Virus record (IMG/VR): IMGVR_UViG_3300032287_003461
Span: 1-27,868 of that record
DNA from: a virus
DNA: 27,868 nt
Direction: 5' to 3' (one strand)
This document shows positions 5,835 through 12,980 of the stretch, in pieces; the stretch's first letter is position 1; each line of letters begins with the position of its first letter. The translations under genes were made by a program, and so were the position numbers. Below the pieces are notes generated by a model. It was given only the letters and a program-made list of their open reading frames with translations, made no database searches and was not told the DNA's origin.

Positions 5835-7025
5835 ATGGCAAAAACAAGTAAAAAAACGAACGCGACTGTATCATTAAATGTCCACGAATTAAAGGACTTT
5901 TTGAAACACATTATTGATAACAACCGTTATCTACAAGAAAACAATAAACCAATGGTATCAACCGAAGTAATAGGTGATAGTGGTATTGGTAAAACATCTT
6001 CTATCGTCCAATTAGCAGATGAATTAGGTTTAAATTTCGTTAAGTTAAACTTAGCTCAAATTGAGGAAATAGGTGACTTAGTAGGTTTTCCAATTCGTCA
6101 ATTTGAAATGAAAGATAAAAAATTATCTGAATGGGTAGATGAAAATTCAGTTGAGGACTATCGTAAGAAAGGTTATGAGGCTACAGGTTTGAATCGTATG
6201 AGTTACTGTCCACCTGAATGGATTAGTGGTAAATCAAATGGTGGTATTCTATTATTGGATGACTGGAATAGAGCTGATATGAGATTCATTCAAGCTGTAA
6301 TGGAGTTAATTGATCGTCAACAATATATTAGTTGGAAGTTACCTAAAGATTGGCATATCATTTTAACTGCTAATCCTGATAATGGAGACTATTTAGTTAA
6401 CAGTATTGACAACGCTCAGAAAACAAGGTTTATTAGTGTTAATTTAAAGTTTGATCTTAAATGTTGGGGTAAGTGGGCTGAACAAGCTAAACTAGATGGT
6501 CGTTGTATTAACTTTATGTTAATGCATCCAGAATTAGTTACTAAAGAAGTTAACAGTAGAAGTGTTAGTATGTTCTTTAATAGTATTAGTTCACTTAAAT
6601 CGTTTGAAGATTCATTACCATTAATTCAAATGATTGGAGAAGGTAGTGTTGGTAGTGAGTTTAGTACTTTGTTTACAATGTTCATTAATAATAAATTAGA
6701 TAAGATGATTTCACCAGAAAACATCATGACTCAAGATGAACAGTATGTAATGAATACCTTAAAAGGTTTAGTTGGTAAAGATAAAGCCTATAGAGCAGAT
6801 ATTGCCGCTACATTAGGAACAAGGATTGCTAACCATTTAGAGTTCTATTCTAAGGATAATGCAGTTGAGAAACCATTAATTGAACGTATCAGTAAAATTG
6901 TTACCGAGAAAATATTCGCAACAGATATTTGTTATAATATGGTTAAGTCAATTTATAATAGTAATCCGAATAAGTTTAAGTTAATGATGTTGAATAAAGA
7001 ATTAGTGAAATATATAACTAAATAA
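5835..7025 (+). CDS. MoxR-type AAA+ ATPase
   Basis: This 396-aa ATPase has Walker A GDSGIGKTS (residues 47-55), Walker B GILLLDDWNRAD (about 137-148), sensor 1 in LTANPDN (177-183) and a likely arginine finger in QKTRF (205-209). The DDWNRAD and TANPDN forms are typical of MoxR/RavA-like AAA+ proteins. These hexamers partner with VWA-domain proteins to remodel or activate client complexes. The C-terminal 170 residues are helical, as in the lid and tail of the family. It lies 51 bases after the 119-aa gene and is followed by a terminator-like hairpin at 7049-7080, so it probably closes the block. The assignment is firm; the client is unknown. Confidence 0.92.
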   Translation: MAKTSKKTNATVSLNVHELKDFLKHIIDNNRYLQENNKPMVSTEVIGDSGIGKTSSIVQLADELGLNFVKLNLAQIEEIGDLVGFPIRQFEMKDKKLSEWVDENSVEDYRKKGYEATGLNRMSYCPPEWISGKSNGGILLLDDWNRADMRFIQAVMELIDRQQYISWKLPKDWHIILTANPDNGDYLVNSIDNAQKTRFISVNLKFDLKCWGKWAEQAKLDGRCINFMLMHPELVTKEVNSRSVSMFFNSISSLKSFEDSLPLIQMIGEGSVGSEFSTLFTMFINNKLDKMISPENIMTQDEQYVMNTLKGLVGKDKAYRADIAATLGTRIANHLEFYSKDNAVEKPLIERISKIVTEKIFATDICYNMVKSIYNSNPNKFKLMMLNKELVKYITK

Positions 7026-7048
7026 TACAGGTTCGTTACTTTTACTAC

Positions 7049-7080
7049 AACTCCCGATCCTGCAATATGGGTTGGGAGTT
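7049..7080 (+). terminator. Intrinsic terminator-like hairpin after the MoxR gene
   Basis: AACTCCCGATCC (7049-7060) pairs over 12 positions, including two G.U wobbles, with GGGTTGGGAGTT (7069-7080) around an 8-base loop. A T-rich tail, TGTTATT, follows. It stands 24 bases after the MoxR stop codon. Confidence 0.75.
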
Positions 7081-7135
7081 TGTTATTAATACCGACTTAA
7101 CCCCGCTTTAAACGGCTATCTCCTATGGTTCATAT

Positions 7136-7147
7136 ATATTTATATAA
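7136..7147 (+). promoter_or_regulatory. Late-promoter-like motif upstream of a structured non-coding interval
   Basis: The 12-mer ATATTTATATAA is identical to the one at 9595-9606, just before the late structural operon. It lies 119 bases upstream of the next start codon (7267) but only about 36 bases before a T-tailed hairpin begins. It could therefore drive a short RNA or, by read-through, the glutaredoxin operon. Confidence 0.45.
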
Positions 7148-7152
7148 CAGTA

Positions 7153-7246
7153 TTTACCCCGTTAAATCCCCGGTAAAGGCCGATGGAAAAGTTTGGATGA
7201 CCTCGACTAGGAGTTTGGAATCCCAGGATATTTTCCATATTTTTTT
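7153..7246 (+). ncRNA. Candidate small RNA between promoter-like motif and T-tailed hairpin
   Basis: Downstream of the promoter-like motif the sequence becomes locally GC-richer and foldable. TTTACC (7153-7158) pairs with GGTAAA (7172-7177). ATGGAAAA (7183-7190) pairs with TTTTCCAT (7231-7238), enclosing GGAT/ATCC (7195-7198 with 7220-7223) and CCT/AGG (7201-7203 with 7209-7211). A run of seven T follows (7240-7246). No start codon in this stretch opens a convincing frame. The 5' end is a guess based on the motif position. A long untranslated leader for the gene at 7267 is the main alternative. Confidence 0.4.
7183..7246 (+). terminator. Hairpin followed by T-run
   Basis: An 8-bp perfect outer stem (7183-7190 with 7231-7238) encloses a 40-base, internally paired loop and is followed by ATTTTTTT. 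It ends 20 bases before the glutaredoxin start. It would terminate transcripts coming from the left or from the motif at 7136-7147. The long loop makes it an unusual terminator. Confidence 0.55.
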
Positions 7247-7266
7247 ATAGCACTAAATTAATTAGA

Positions 7267-7584
7267 ATGAGTAATAGAGGAATGAATGGAGAAGTAGGAG
7301 TTAGAGTATTAACGTTAAGTGACTGTGATTATTGCATTTGGTTGAAAAGTGAATTAGACAGTTGCGGAATAGCCTATGTCGACATTGATGCTAACAAATT
7401 TGATGACTTCTCTGATAAGGTTGAACAGGAATATAAAACTAATAGGTACCCAATAGTGTTTATTGAGACTAAACAGGACACAATTGTTATACTGGGTGAG
7501 ACAGAGTTGGCTACCACAGATAAATTACGTACATTCGATACAATACCTGAATTGGTATCAATGATTAAAAAATATATAAAATGA
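7267..7584 (+). CDS. Glutaredoxin-like thiol-disulfide oxidoreductase
   Basis: This 105-aa protein has the thioredoxin fold pattern of glutaredoxins: a beta strand VRVLTL, then the active site CDYC (residues 20-23), a helix, a strand AYVDIDAN, and the cis-proline loop RYPIVFI (about 59-65). The usual CPYC has Asp in place of Pro at the second position. Phage glutaredoxins typically reduce ribonucleotide reductase to supply deoxynucleotides. An alternative start at Met-6 exists. The TGA stop overlaps the next gene's ATG (ATGA). It stands behind the structured interval at 7026-7266, which may control it. Confidence 0.85.
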   Translation: MSNRGMNGEVGVRVLTLSDCDYCIWLKSELDSCGIAYVDIDANKFDDFSDKVEQEYKTNRYPIVFIETKQDTIVILGETELATTDKLRTFDTIPELVSMIKKYIK

Positions 7585-7757
7585 GATATAAACAACCAAT
7601 CGAAAGAAAATTAGATCAATTAGATAACATGTTAATCGGATTTGGAGCGCAATTCTCAGATCCAAACTTCACTATTGTACTTGCTAAGGATATGCTTAGT
7701 GAGCTAAAGAATAAAGTTGAAGAAATTAGAACATTAATCAACTCAGAACAAGACTAA
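7581..7757 (+). CDS. Hypothetical 58-aa helical protein
   Basis: ATG overlaps the TGA of the glutaredoxin gene, and the frame ends in TAA. The 58-residue product is helical: a first amphipathic stretch (ERKLDQLDNML), a short loop FSDPNF, then a long helix with hydrophobic heptads (AKDMLSELKNKVEEIRTLI). It probably folds as a helical hairpin or a small coiled coil. No family is recognised. Coupled translation with glutaredoxin suggests co-regulation, not necessarily joint function. Confidence 0.65.
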   Translation: MRYKQPIERKLDQLDNMLIGFGAQFSDPNFTIVLAKDMLSELKNKVEEIRTLINSEQD

Positions 7758-7775
7758 AATAAAACAATAAAAGTT

Positions 7776-8549
7776 ATGCTAACACCAGAACAAATCAAAG
7801 ACAATTGGGATAAATTTCTATCTAATATAGAACTATATATCTCAGAACCACGTAAACAACTATTACTTGAGTTTTATACCAGACACGAGGAACGCTTCAT
7901 TATGATGCCCGCGTCTCATAAATCTCAGTATCATAACTGTTTCCCAGGTGGTTATGTCGACCATGTAAATAGAGTAGTAGCTGCTGCCTTAACATTCAGC
8001 ACTGTATGGCATGAGTTTGGAATGATAGACACTTATACAACTGAGGAACTAGTATTCTCAGCTATCAATCATGACTTAGGCAAATTTGGAGATGAACAAA
8101 ACGCAGCGTATATTGAACAAACAGACCAATGGAGACGAGATAAACTAAACGAAACTTATATGTTTAATGATCGTTTAGAATATATGACTGTTCCTGATCG
8201 TGGTTTACATTTGTTACTTAGTAATGGTATTGTACCTACTAAAAACGAAATGATAGCTATCAGAACTCATGATGGACTATATGATGAATCAAATAAGGCT
8301 TACTTAATGGGTTTCACACCTGAAACTAAGCCTCGTACTTCACTTGTATATGTTTTACATCAGGCGGATTTAATGGCAGCTAGAATTGAGTTTGAAAAGG
8401 AATGGTTACCTAAGTTATTAGGCCCAAAACAAGAAACACCTAAGAAAGAAAGTAACTTTAAATTAAATAAAAACAATTCGGCTGTAAAGCAAAAAGCATT
8501 AAAATCTATGTCTAATCCTGCTTTAGCCGAGCTAATGAAAAATATATGA
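7776..8549 (+). CDS. HD-domain phosphohydrolase
   Basis: This 257-aa protein shows the HD-superfamily metal-binding order: His in GGYVDHVNRV (H63), the doublet HD in INHDLGKFGD (H99-D100), a further His in RTHDG (about 165), and Asp in LHQADLMAARIE (about 198). HD proteins hydrolyse phosphomonoesters or phosphodiesters such as nucleotides, ppGpp or cyclic dinucleotides. The close link to glutaredoxin fits nucleotide metabolism, and degradation of a host signalling nucleotide is an open alternative. The last 45 residues are Lys/Asn-rich and look flexible. Its start is in the AAAAGTTATG leader context, and its stop overlaps the next gene. Confidence 0.82.
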   Translation: MLTPEQIKDNWDKFLSNIELYISEPRKQLLLEFYTRHEERFIMMPASHKSQYHNCFPGGYVDHVNRVVAAALTFSTVWHEFGMIDTYTTEELVFSAINHDLGKFGDEQNAAYIEQTDQWRRDKLNETYMFNDRLEYMTVPDRGLHLLLSNGIVPTKNEMIAIRTHDGLYDESNKAYLMGFTPETKPRTSLVYVLHQADLMAARIEFEKEWLPKLLGPKQETPKKESNFKLNKNNSAVKQKALKSMSNPALAELMKNI

Positions 8550-8821
8550 TAATAGGAATTATTGCAATCGCATTATGGGTAGCCACTGTAATTGGTTATA
8601 TCATTTGGAACTTAAATAGTAAAGTAGCTAGACTAGAACAAATTGCTACTAAACAAAGAATTATAATTGATAGTGTAGCCGCTATCGTTGATGAATCGAA
8701 TAGACAACTTAACGCTGTTGAATTAACTGAAGCATTTAAATCAGATGATCAGATAGGATTTTTCTTTAACAGTTTAAAAAATATTCAAGATTCGTTAAAC
8801 CACTACCTTAAGAACGTTTAA
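8546..8821 (+). CDS. Small N-terminally anchored membrane protein
   Basis: This 91-aa protein opens with a transmembrane helix (about residues 2-22: Ile, Ala, Leu, Val, Trp-rich), followed by a helical, coiled-coil-like domain with hydrophobic residues at heptad spacing (KVARLEQIATKQRIIIDSV). The C-terminal part is polar and helical. It is predicted as a single-span protein with a large extramembrane domain. ATG overlaps the previous TGA (ATGA). A spanin or holin role cannot be shown: there is no lipobox and only one span. Function is unknown. Confidence 0.7.
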   Translation: MIIGIIAIALWVATVIGYIIWNLNSKVARLEQIATKQRIIIDSVAAIVDESNRQLNAVELTEAFKSDDQIGFFFNSLKNIQDSLNHYLKNV

Positions 8822-8823
8822 AC

Positions 8824-9579
8824 ATGGCAGAAGAGCAAGAAGTATTATTAACGAAGAAAGGGACTGTCCGTAAACGTAAACCTAAAAAGGCCAATGTTTA
8901 TTTTACTCAAGAAACTGAGGACGGTATCATTGAGTATTTACAATGTAAAGATCAAGACACTCGAAATAAGATATTCAATGAAAAAATTAATTATTCGTTT
9001 CATAAGCTGGCTGAAAATATCATTCATACTTTTAAGTTTTATTATACGGAAGTGGATACTATCCCTGAGCTCCAACATGAAGTGGTGGCCTTTCTATTAG
9101 AGAAATTACACTTATACAATCAAAACAAGGGTAAAGCGTTTAGTTACTTTGGTACCATTGCAAAAAGGTACCTTATTCTTTATAATAATGCTAACTACAA
9201 GAAGCTAAAAGATAAAGCACCTGTTGAAGCAGTTGACGAGGACAAGTCAATTTTAATTAATATTACAAATACTAATAACGATCCTCAAATAGATCAGTTA
9301 CCATCTTACTTACAACAGTTTACTAAGTATGTAGATGCCAATTTATTTATTTTATTCCCAAAGCAAAACGATGCTCGCATTGCTGACGCCATATTAGAGT
9401 TATTCCGTAAAAACGAAAACTTAGATATTTTTAATAAAAAAGCCTTATACATATACGTAAAGGAAATGACAGAGGCATCAACACCTCAGATAACTAAGAT
9501 TATCAAACGTTTAAAATTAGTATATGTTAAGAAATATAACGAATACTATGAACATGGACGTATTACAATGTCGATCTAA
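8824..9579 (+). CDS. T4 gp55-like late-transcription sigma factor
   Basis: This 251-aa protein matches, by pattern, the late sigma factors of T4-related marine phages. A basic N-terminus (about 11-22) is followed by FTQETEDGIIEYLQ, then a helical region with FNEKINYSFHKLAENIIHTFKF, and then LQHEVVAFLLEKLHLYNQNKGKAFSYFGTIAKRY in overlapping segments that correspond to the sigma region-2-like core. The C-terminal part (about 190-235) is helical and could supply a DNA- or clamp-interacting domain. gp55 directs host RNA polymerase to short late promoters. Its position, directly before the structural block and 15 bases upstream of the first ATATTTATATAA motif of that block, fits this role. The symbol of the T4 homologue is 55; I leave the symbol empty because identity is remote. 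Confidence 0.85.
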   Translation: MAEEQEVLLTKKGTVRKRKPKKANVYFTQETEDGIIEYLQCKDQDTRNKIFNEKINYSFHKLAENIIHTFKFYYTEVDTIPELQHEVVAFLLEKLHLYNQNKGKAFSYFGTIAKRYLILYNNANYKKLKDKAPVEAVDEDKSILINITNTNNDPQIDQLPSYLQQFTKYVDANLFILFPKQNDARIADAILELFRKNENLDIFNKKALYIYVKEMTEASTPQITKIIKRLKLVYVKKYNEYYEHGRITMSI

Positions 9580-9594
9580 CTCTTCACATCTTTC

Positions 9595-9606
9595 ATATTT
9601 ATATAA
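9595..9606 (+). promoter_or_regulatory. Late-promoter-like motif at the head of the structural block
   Basis: ATATTTATATAA lies between the sigma-factor stop and the ATG at 9616, with 12 bases from TATTTATA to the start codon. It is identical to 7136-7147 and nearly identical to 23890-23901. Confidence 0.55.
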
Positions 9607-9615
9607 AACGTAAAT

Positions 9616-9975
9616 ATGGATTTTAATCAAGTTTTATTCAAAGATAAAACCTTTTCAAGCTTACTCGAGGATATATACAAAAACGCCAACCGTAAGGAAA
9701 AGGAAATTAAAGCATTAATCGATCAACTGAAACCTATGATACAGGAGCCAGGTGACGCGATGATGCTTGTTCCTTTGTTAAAGGAATATATGGAATTAGC
9801 AATTAAGAATGATGACGCCTTAATCAAAATGGCGGGAATTGTTCAACGTGGTATGAATAGTAATGGTGGAACTGCTGATGATGGCATGTTAAGTGACCGT
9901 GATAAAGAATTATTATTCCAAGAAATTAGCAGTATCGGGCATAATGTTGAAGTAAAGCAACTTGAAAATAAATAA
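9616..9975 (+). CDS. Conserved late protein of unknown function, 119 aa
   Basis: This is the first gene behind the late motif. It is an all-helical protein: residues 1-60 contain FKDKTFSSLLEDIYKNANRK and a stretch with IKALIDQLKPMI, and residues 65-85 contain the LKEYMELAIKNDDALIKMA pattern. The tail is acidic and Gly-rich. From memory, a protein with this DFxxVLxKDKTFSSLLEDIY opening occurs near structural genes in T4-like marine phages. No enzyme motif is present. The stop overlaps the next start (TAATG). It is probably a structural or assembly factor. Confidence 0.75.
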   Translation: MDFNQVLFKDKTFSSLLEDIYKNANRKEKEIKALIDQLKPMIQEPGDAMMLVPLLKEYMELAIKNDDALIKMAGIVQRGMNSNGGTADDGMLSDRDKELLFQEISSIGHNVEVKQLENK

Positions 9976-10499
9976 TGGGAAGAGAAAATAGCATAATAAC
10001 CGGAGCATCTATACCTAAACGATCAATGGCTTCAAATTCAATTCCTAGAGCTAACCCTAGGAAAAATGAAGATAAACGTTTTGTTAGAGTTATAGCTGTT
10101 AATCCTGAAACTAGGATGATATGGTATGAGCAAATCATAAATAATTTTGGTGGCTCTAATGCTCCTAGTGATTTTAATGCTGTTAGTAGTAGCTTTAATG
10201 AAGACGAATTAAACAAAAGATTCCCAAAAGCACTACCAGAAGATACTTCTCAAACACGTTTACCCATTATAAACGAATTAGTAGAATTAAAATCAGTACC
10301 TGACTATTCATCAGGTATTAGAAATGGACAATATAATAGACGAACTGTTTACGCTACAGGGCCTATAACAGCTCAATCTACAGTTAATGATAATAGAGTT
10401 CCTCAACAGGAATCTTACGCTACTAAAGATCCAAATGACATAACTCAAAATCTTGATAAAGGAAATTATTTAGCTAACGATATAGGTATAATTTTATAA
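9975..10499 (+). CDS. Hypothetical late protein next to baseplate hub gene, 174 aa
   Basis: ATG overlaps the stop of the upstream gene, and the TAA stop is one base before the next ATG. The N-terminal 35 residues are Arg/Ser/Asn-rich and look disordered. A compact beta-like segment follows (FVRVIAVNPETRMIWYEQI, about 36-54), and then a long Asn/Thr-rich polar tail. It might be a baseplate or hub-associated protein because of its tight coupling with the lysozyme-bearing hub gene. No family is recognised. Confidence 0.7.
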   Translation: MGRENSIITGASIPKRSMASNSIPRANPRKNEDKRFVRVIAVNPETRMIWYEQIINNFGGSNAPSDFNAVSSSFNEDELNKRFPKALPEDTSQTRLPIINELVELKSVPDYSSGIRNGQYNRRTVYATGPITAQSTVNDNRVPQQESYATKDPNDITQNLDKGNYLANDIGIIL

Positions 10500-10500
10500 A

Positions 10501-12519
10501 ATGGCAGAAGAAAATAAATCATTAGATACCGCTCAATACTTCCCAACAGTAGATCCTGGATATAAAATATCTGTGGGGGCTAATGGTCAAGGTACTTTAT
10601 TCGATACTAATGGTAATATGTTCCATTTTACATCTCCTGATGATGATTTGAAAAAACAATTGATGGATGCCAAATGGAGTACTAGTGTTGGTTTAACAGC
10701 AGATAATAGAACAATGATTGCTGCTGGTAAAGATTTATTTAATACTCCTTTTTTTAAACTTGATCAATTAGGATGTATTAATTATGAAACAAGTAATGAA
10801 AATATAACTAATAATGTTTTACCTGCTATTCAAGGAGCTGATCCTGAAGTTACTTATAGTAAAACTGGAGATATATGGACATTTAAATTCGAAGAAAAAA
10901 GTAGAGGAGTTAGTGGATTCAATTTAGCCATTCAATCAGCTAATAATTTTGATGCATTACATCAATTATCAAATGTTGCGACTAAAATAGTAGGTGATGA
11001 TCTAAAAACATTATATAAATCAGGTGATTTTCATAGAATTGATATACGTAATATTAAATTAGAATATAAATCTACAACACCTGTCACTTATACTATAACT
11101 ATACCTCTTAAAAAAGTACCTCTAGCTACTGAAGCGTATGTAAATTTTGAACATAAAGGATCATGGAGTACTACTCAAAGAACTTTAGGTATGGCTCAAC
11201 AAGATGCTTATAAAGCTATATATGGAAATACTCCATTTGATTCTCCTTCAGGCGCACCTACAACATGGAATTTTCCTTCTACAAATTGGAATGCAACTAA
11301 TGGAAATGGATGGGCTTATCTTGATATTATAAAAACAAATTTTCCATTATATAGTTTTACAGAAAAAACTACTGATCCAAATAATAATAATGTATATGAA
11401 GTTTTCTTTCAATGGAATGATTTAAATAGTTTAAATTTAGTTAAGAAAACTCAAACAACTACTCCTACTACAGCTGATGATGAGTTAGCAATAGAAGGAG
11501 AAATACTAGATACTTTACCTTCTGTTGAAAACCAAAACCCAGTTAGAGTTAAAGATATGGCTAAAGCAATAGAAGATGAAAGACAATTATTAGACGATCC
11601 TGAAATAGAAACAACCGTTAAATTTAATCTCGCTGACTATACTAAATTATTGAAATCAAGTGGTGGATCTTATGATGCTCTATCTGATGCTATTAAAGCA
11701 TCTGCTGCTGCTACTCCTGATGGACAATTATTTTTAAAATGGTGGGCTAATGTTTTACAATGGGAGGGTGCAGGAGGATTTGCTGAAGGTGGTGATAGTG
11801 GGGGATTAACAACATGGGGATGCACAATAGCAACTTGGAAAAAATATGCCCCAACAATATTTCCAGGTCAATATACTGGCTCTGATAATGAATTAAAATC
11901 ACTAAATACTGAAGCAGGTAAAGCAGTTATTGGAGCTGTAGCTAAAGCTGTTGTATGGGATACAGTATGTAAAAAAGCAGATAATACAACTCCTGATATA
12001 TTTAAATGTATTGCTTTCGAAAATATGTGGGGTGGACAAAATCTAATGGGTAAAGGAAATATTTGGCAAAATGCTCAAAAAATGAATGTAGAATTAGGAG
12101 GTGATGTTCAAGCAGCCTTTATTGTATTATGGGGTTGGAAACGAGCATGTGGTAAAAAAAATCTATTTAATCTAGCTGGATTCCCAGGTGATAGATGGGG
12201 ACTAGGATGGTCAAGTAGAACAGGTATAGGTTGGTTCACTAAAGATCCAATCACAGGAAAAGATTTACCTAAAGCAGCTCCTTATAGATTTACAACTGAT
12301 AAAAGAATAAGTACATATCAATTTTATTTAGATGTTCTTAAAGGTACAGCATTCCATGCGGGTGATGCTGATTGGAGTAAATTACCTGGTAAAGCAAAAA
12401 AAGGACGTCCAAATAGTTTAGATATACTCACTGAATCTACTTTAGGTACAGTTACATATAAAAGTAATGGTATGAAAAACGCTGTTACATATAATGGACC
12501 AAACTCAAATCATTGGTAA
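10501..12519 (+). CDS. Baseplate hub/tail-lysozyme protein (T4 gp5-like role)
   Basis: The 672-aa product has an N-terminal part of about 340 residues that looks like a tail or hub structural domain (beta-rich, with KISVGANGQGTLFD). An acidic linker follows (about 345-385), then a peptidoglycan-hydrolase domain (about 395-640). The hydrolase contains WEGAGGFAEGGDSGGLTTWG (421-440), the E-G-G and D-x-G-G-x-T-x-x-G pattern of GH108-like lysozymes, with E422 the likely catalytic acid. Trp and Gly abound in this domain, as in wall-binding enzymes. The architecture recalls T4 gp5, where hub and lysozyme are fused to locally degrade the cell wall during injection. The spike part seems to be the separate next gene. 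The lysozyme assignment is good; the hub role is inferred from context. Confidence 0.78.
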   Translation: MAEENKSLDTAQYFPTVDPGYKISVGANGQGTLFDTNGNMFHFTSPDDDLKKQLMDAKWSTSVGLTADNRTMIAAGKDLFNTPFFKLDQLGCINYETSNENITNNVLPAIQGADPEVTYSKTGDIWTFKFEEKSRGVSGFNLAIQSANNFDALHQLSNVATKIVGDDLKTLYKSGDFHRIDIRNIKLEYKSTTPVTYTITIPLKKVPLATEAYVNFEHKGSWSTTQRTLGMAQQDAYKAIYGNTPFDSPSGAPTTWNFPSTNWNATNGNGWAYLDIIKTNFPLYSFTEKTTDPNNNNVYEVFFQWNDLNSLNLVKKTQTTTPTTADDELAIEGEILDTLPSVENQNPVRVKDMAKAIEDERQLLDDPEIETTVKFNLADYTKLLKSSGGSYDALSDAIKASAAATPDGQLFLKWWANVLQWEGAGGFAEGGDSGGLTTWGCTIATWKKYAPTIFPGQYTGSDNELKSLNTEAGKAVIGAVAKAVVWDTVCKKADNTTPDIFKCIAFENMWGGQNLMGKGNIWQNAQKMNVELGGDVQAAFIVLWGWKRACGKKNLFNLAGFPGDRWGLGWSSRTGIGWFTKDPITGKDLPKAAPYRFTTDKRISTYQFYLDVLKGTAFHAGDADWSKLPGKAKKGRPNSLDILTESTLGTVTYKSNGMKNAVTYNGPNSNHW

Positions 12520-12529
12520 AAAATAATAT

Positions 12530-12979
12530 ATGGCAGATCCAATAAGAGAATATACAGGTGAACAGATAATATTAGCATCAAATCAATTATTTTTTAATGC
12601 TAGAAAAGATAATGTTGAGTTATTAGCAGGTAAAACTATACACTTAGCAGCAAATAAAACTGTACAAATAGATGTAGGTTTAACTGATAGCACAGATGAA
12701 GAAAATAAATTTGTTGTTAATGCTCCTAAAATACAACTTGGTATTTCTATAAAAGGCAGAACATTAGAACCTGTTGTCAAAGGAGATAAACTAGAAGAAG
12801 TACTAACAGAATTAATGGATGTTATTGCTATATATAGTGATTTAGTAGCAGCTTCTGTACCTCCATTTTCACCATTATTACAAGTAGCTTCTACACAACT
12901 AAAATCATCTTTCAGCAATATAAAATTAGATGTAGCAGAACCAGGTAACATTAAATCAGACGTCTCATCAACAATATAA
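12530..12979 (+). CDS. Spike-like baseplate protein (gp5 C-terminal-like beta structure)
   Basis: This 149-aa protein has short alternating hydrophobic strands: GEQIILASNQLFFNARKD (10-27), then VELLAGKTIHLAANKTVQI, then KFVVNAPKIQLG. This resembles the stacked beta-helix of membrane-puncturing spikes. Next comes KGRTLEPVVKGDKLEEVLTE, a pattern I associate with phage spike proteins, and a helical C-terminal tail. In T4 the spike is the C-terminus of gp5; here the gene lies directly after the lysozyme-bearing hub gene. It has no apparent His-rich iron-binding tip. The structural assignment is moderately confident. Confidence 0.7.
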   Translation: MADPIREYTGEQIILASNQLFFNARKDNVELLAGKTIHLAANKTVQIDVGLTDSTDEENKFVVNAPKIQLGISIKGRTLEPVVKGDKLEEVLTELMDVIAIYSDLVAASVPPFSPLLQVASTQLKSSFSNIKLDVAEPGNIKSDVSSTI

Positions 12980-12980
12980 T

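Noticed and set aside
7026-7266. tRNA gene or attachment site in the long gap
   Set aside because: No cloverleaf, TTCGA-type T-loop with matching arm, or CCA end could be built, and no long direct repeat suitable as an attachment core is seen.
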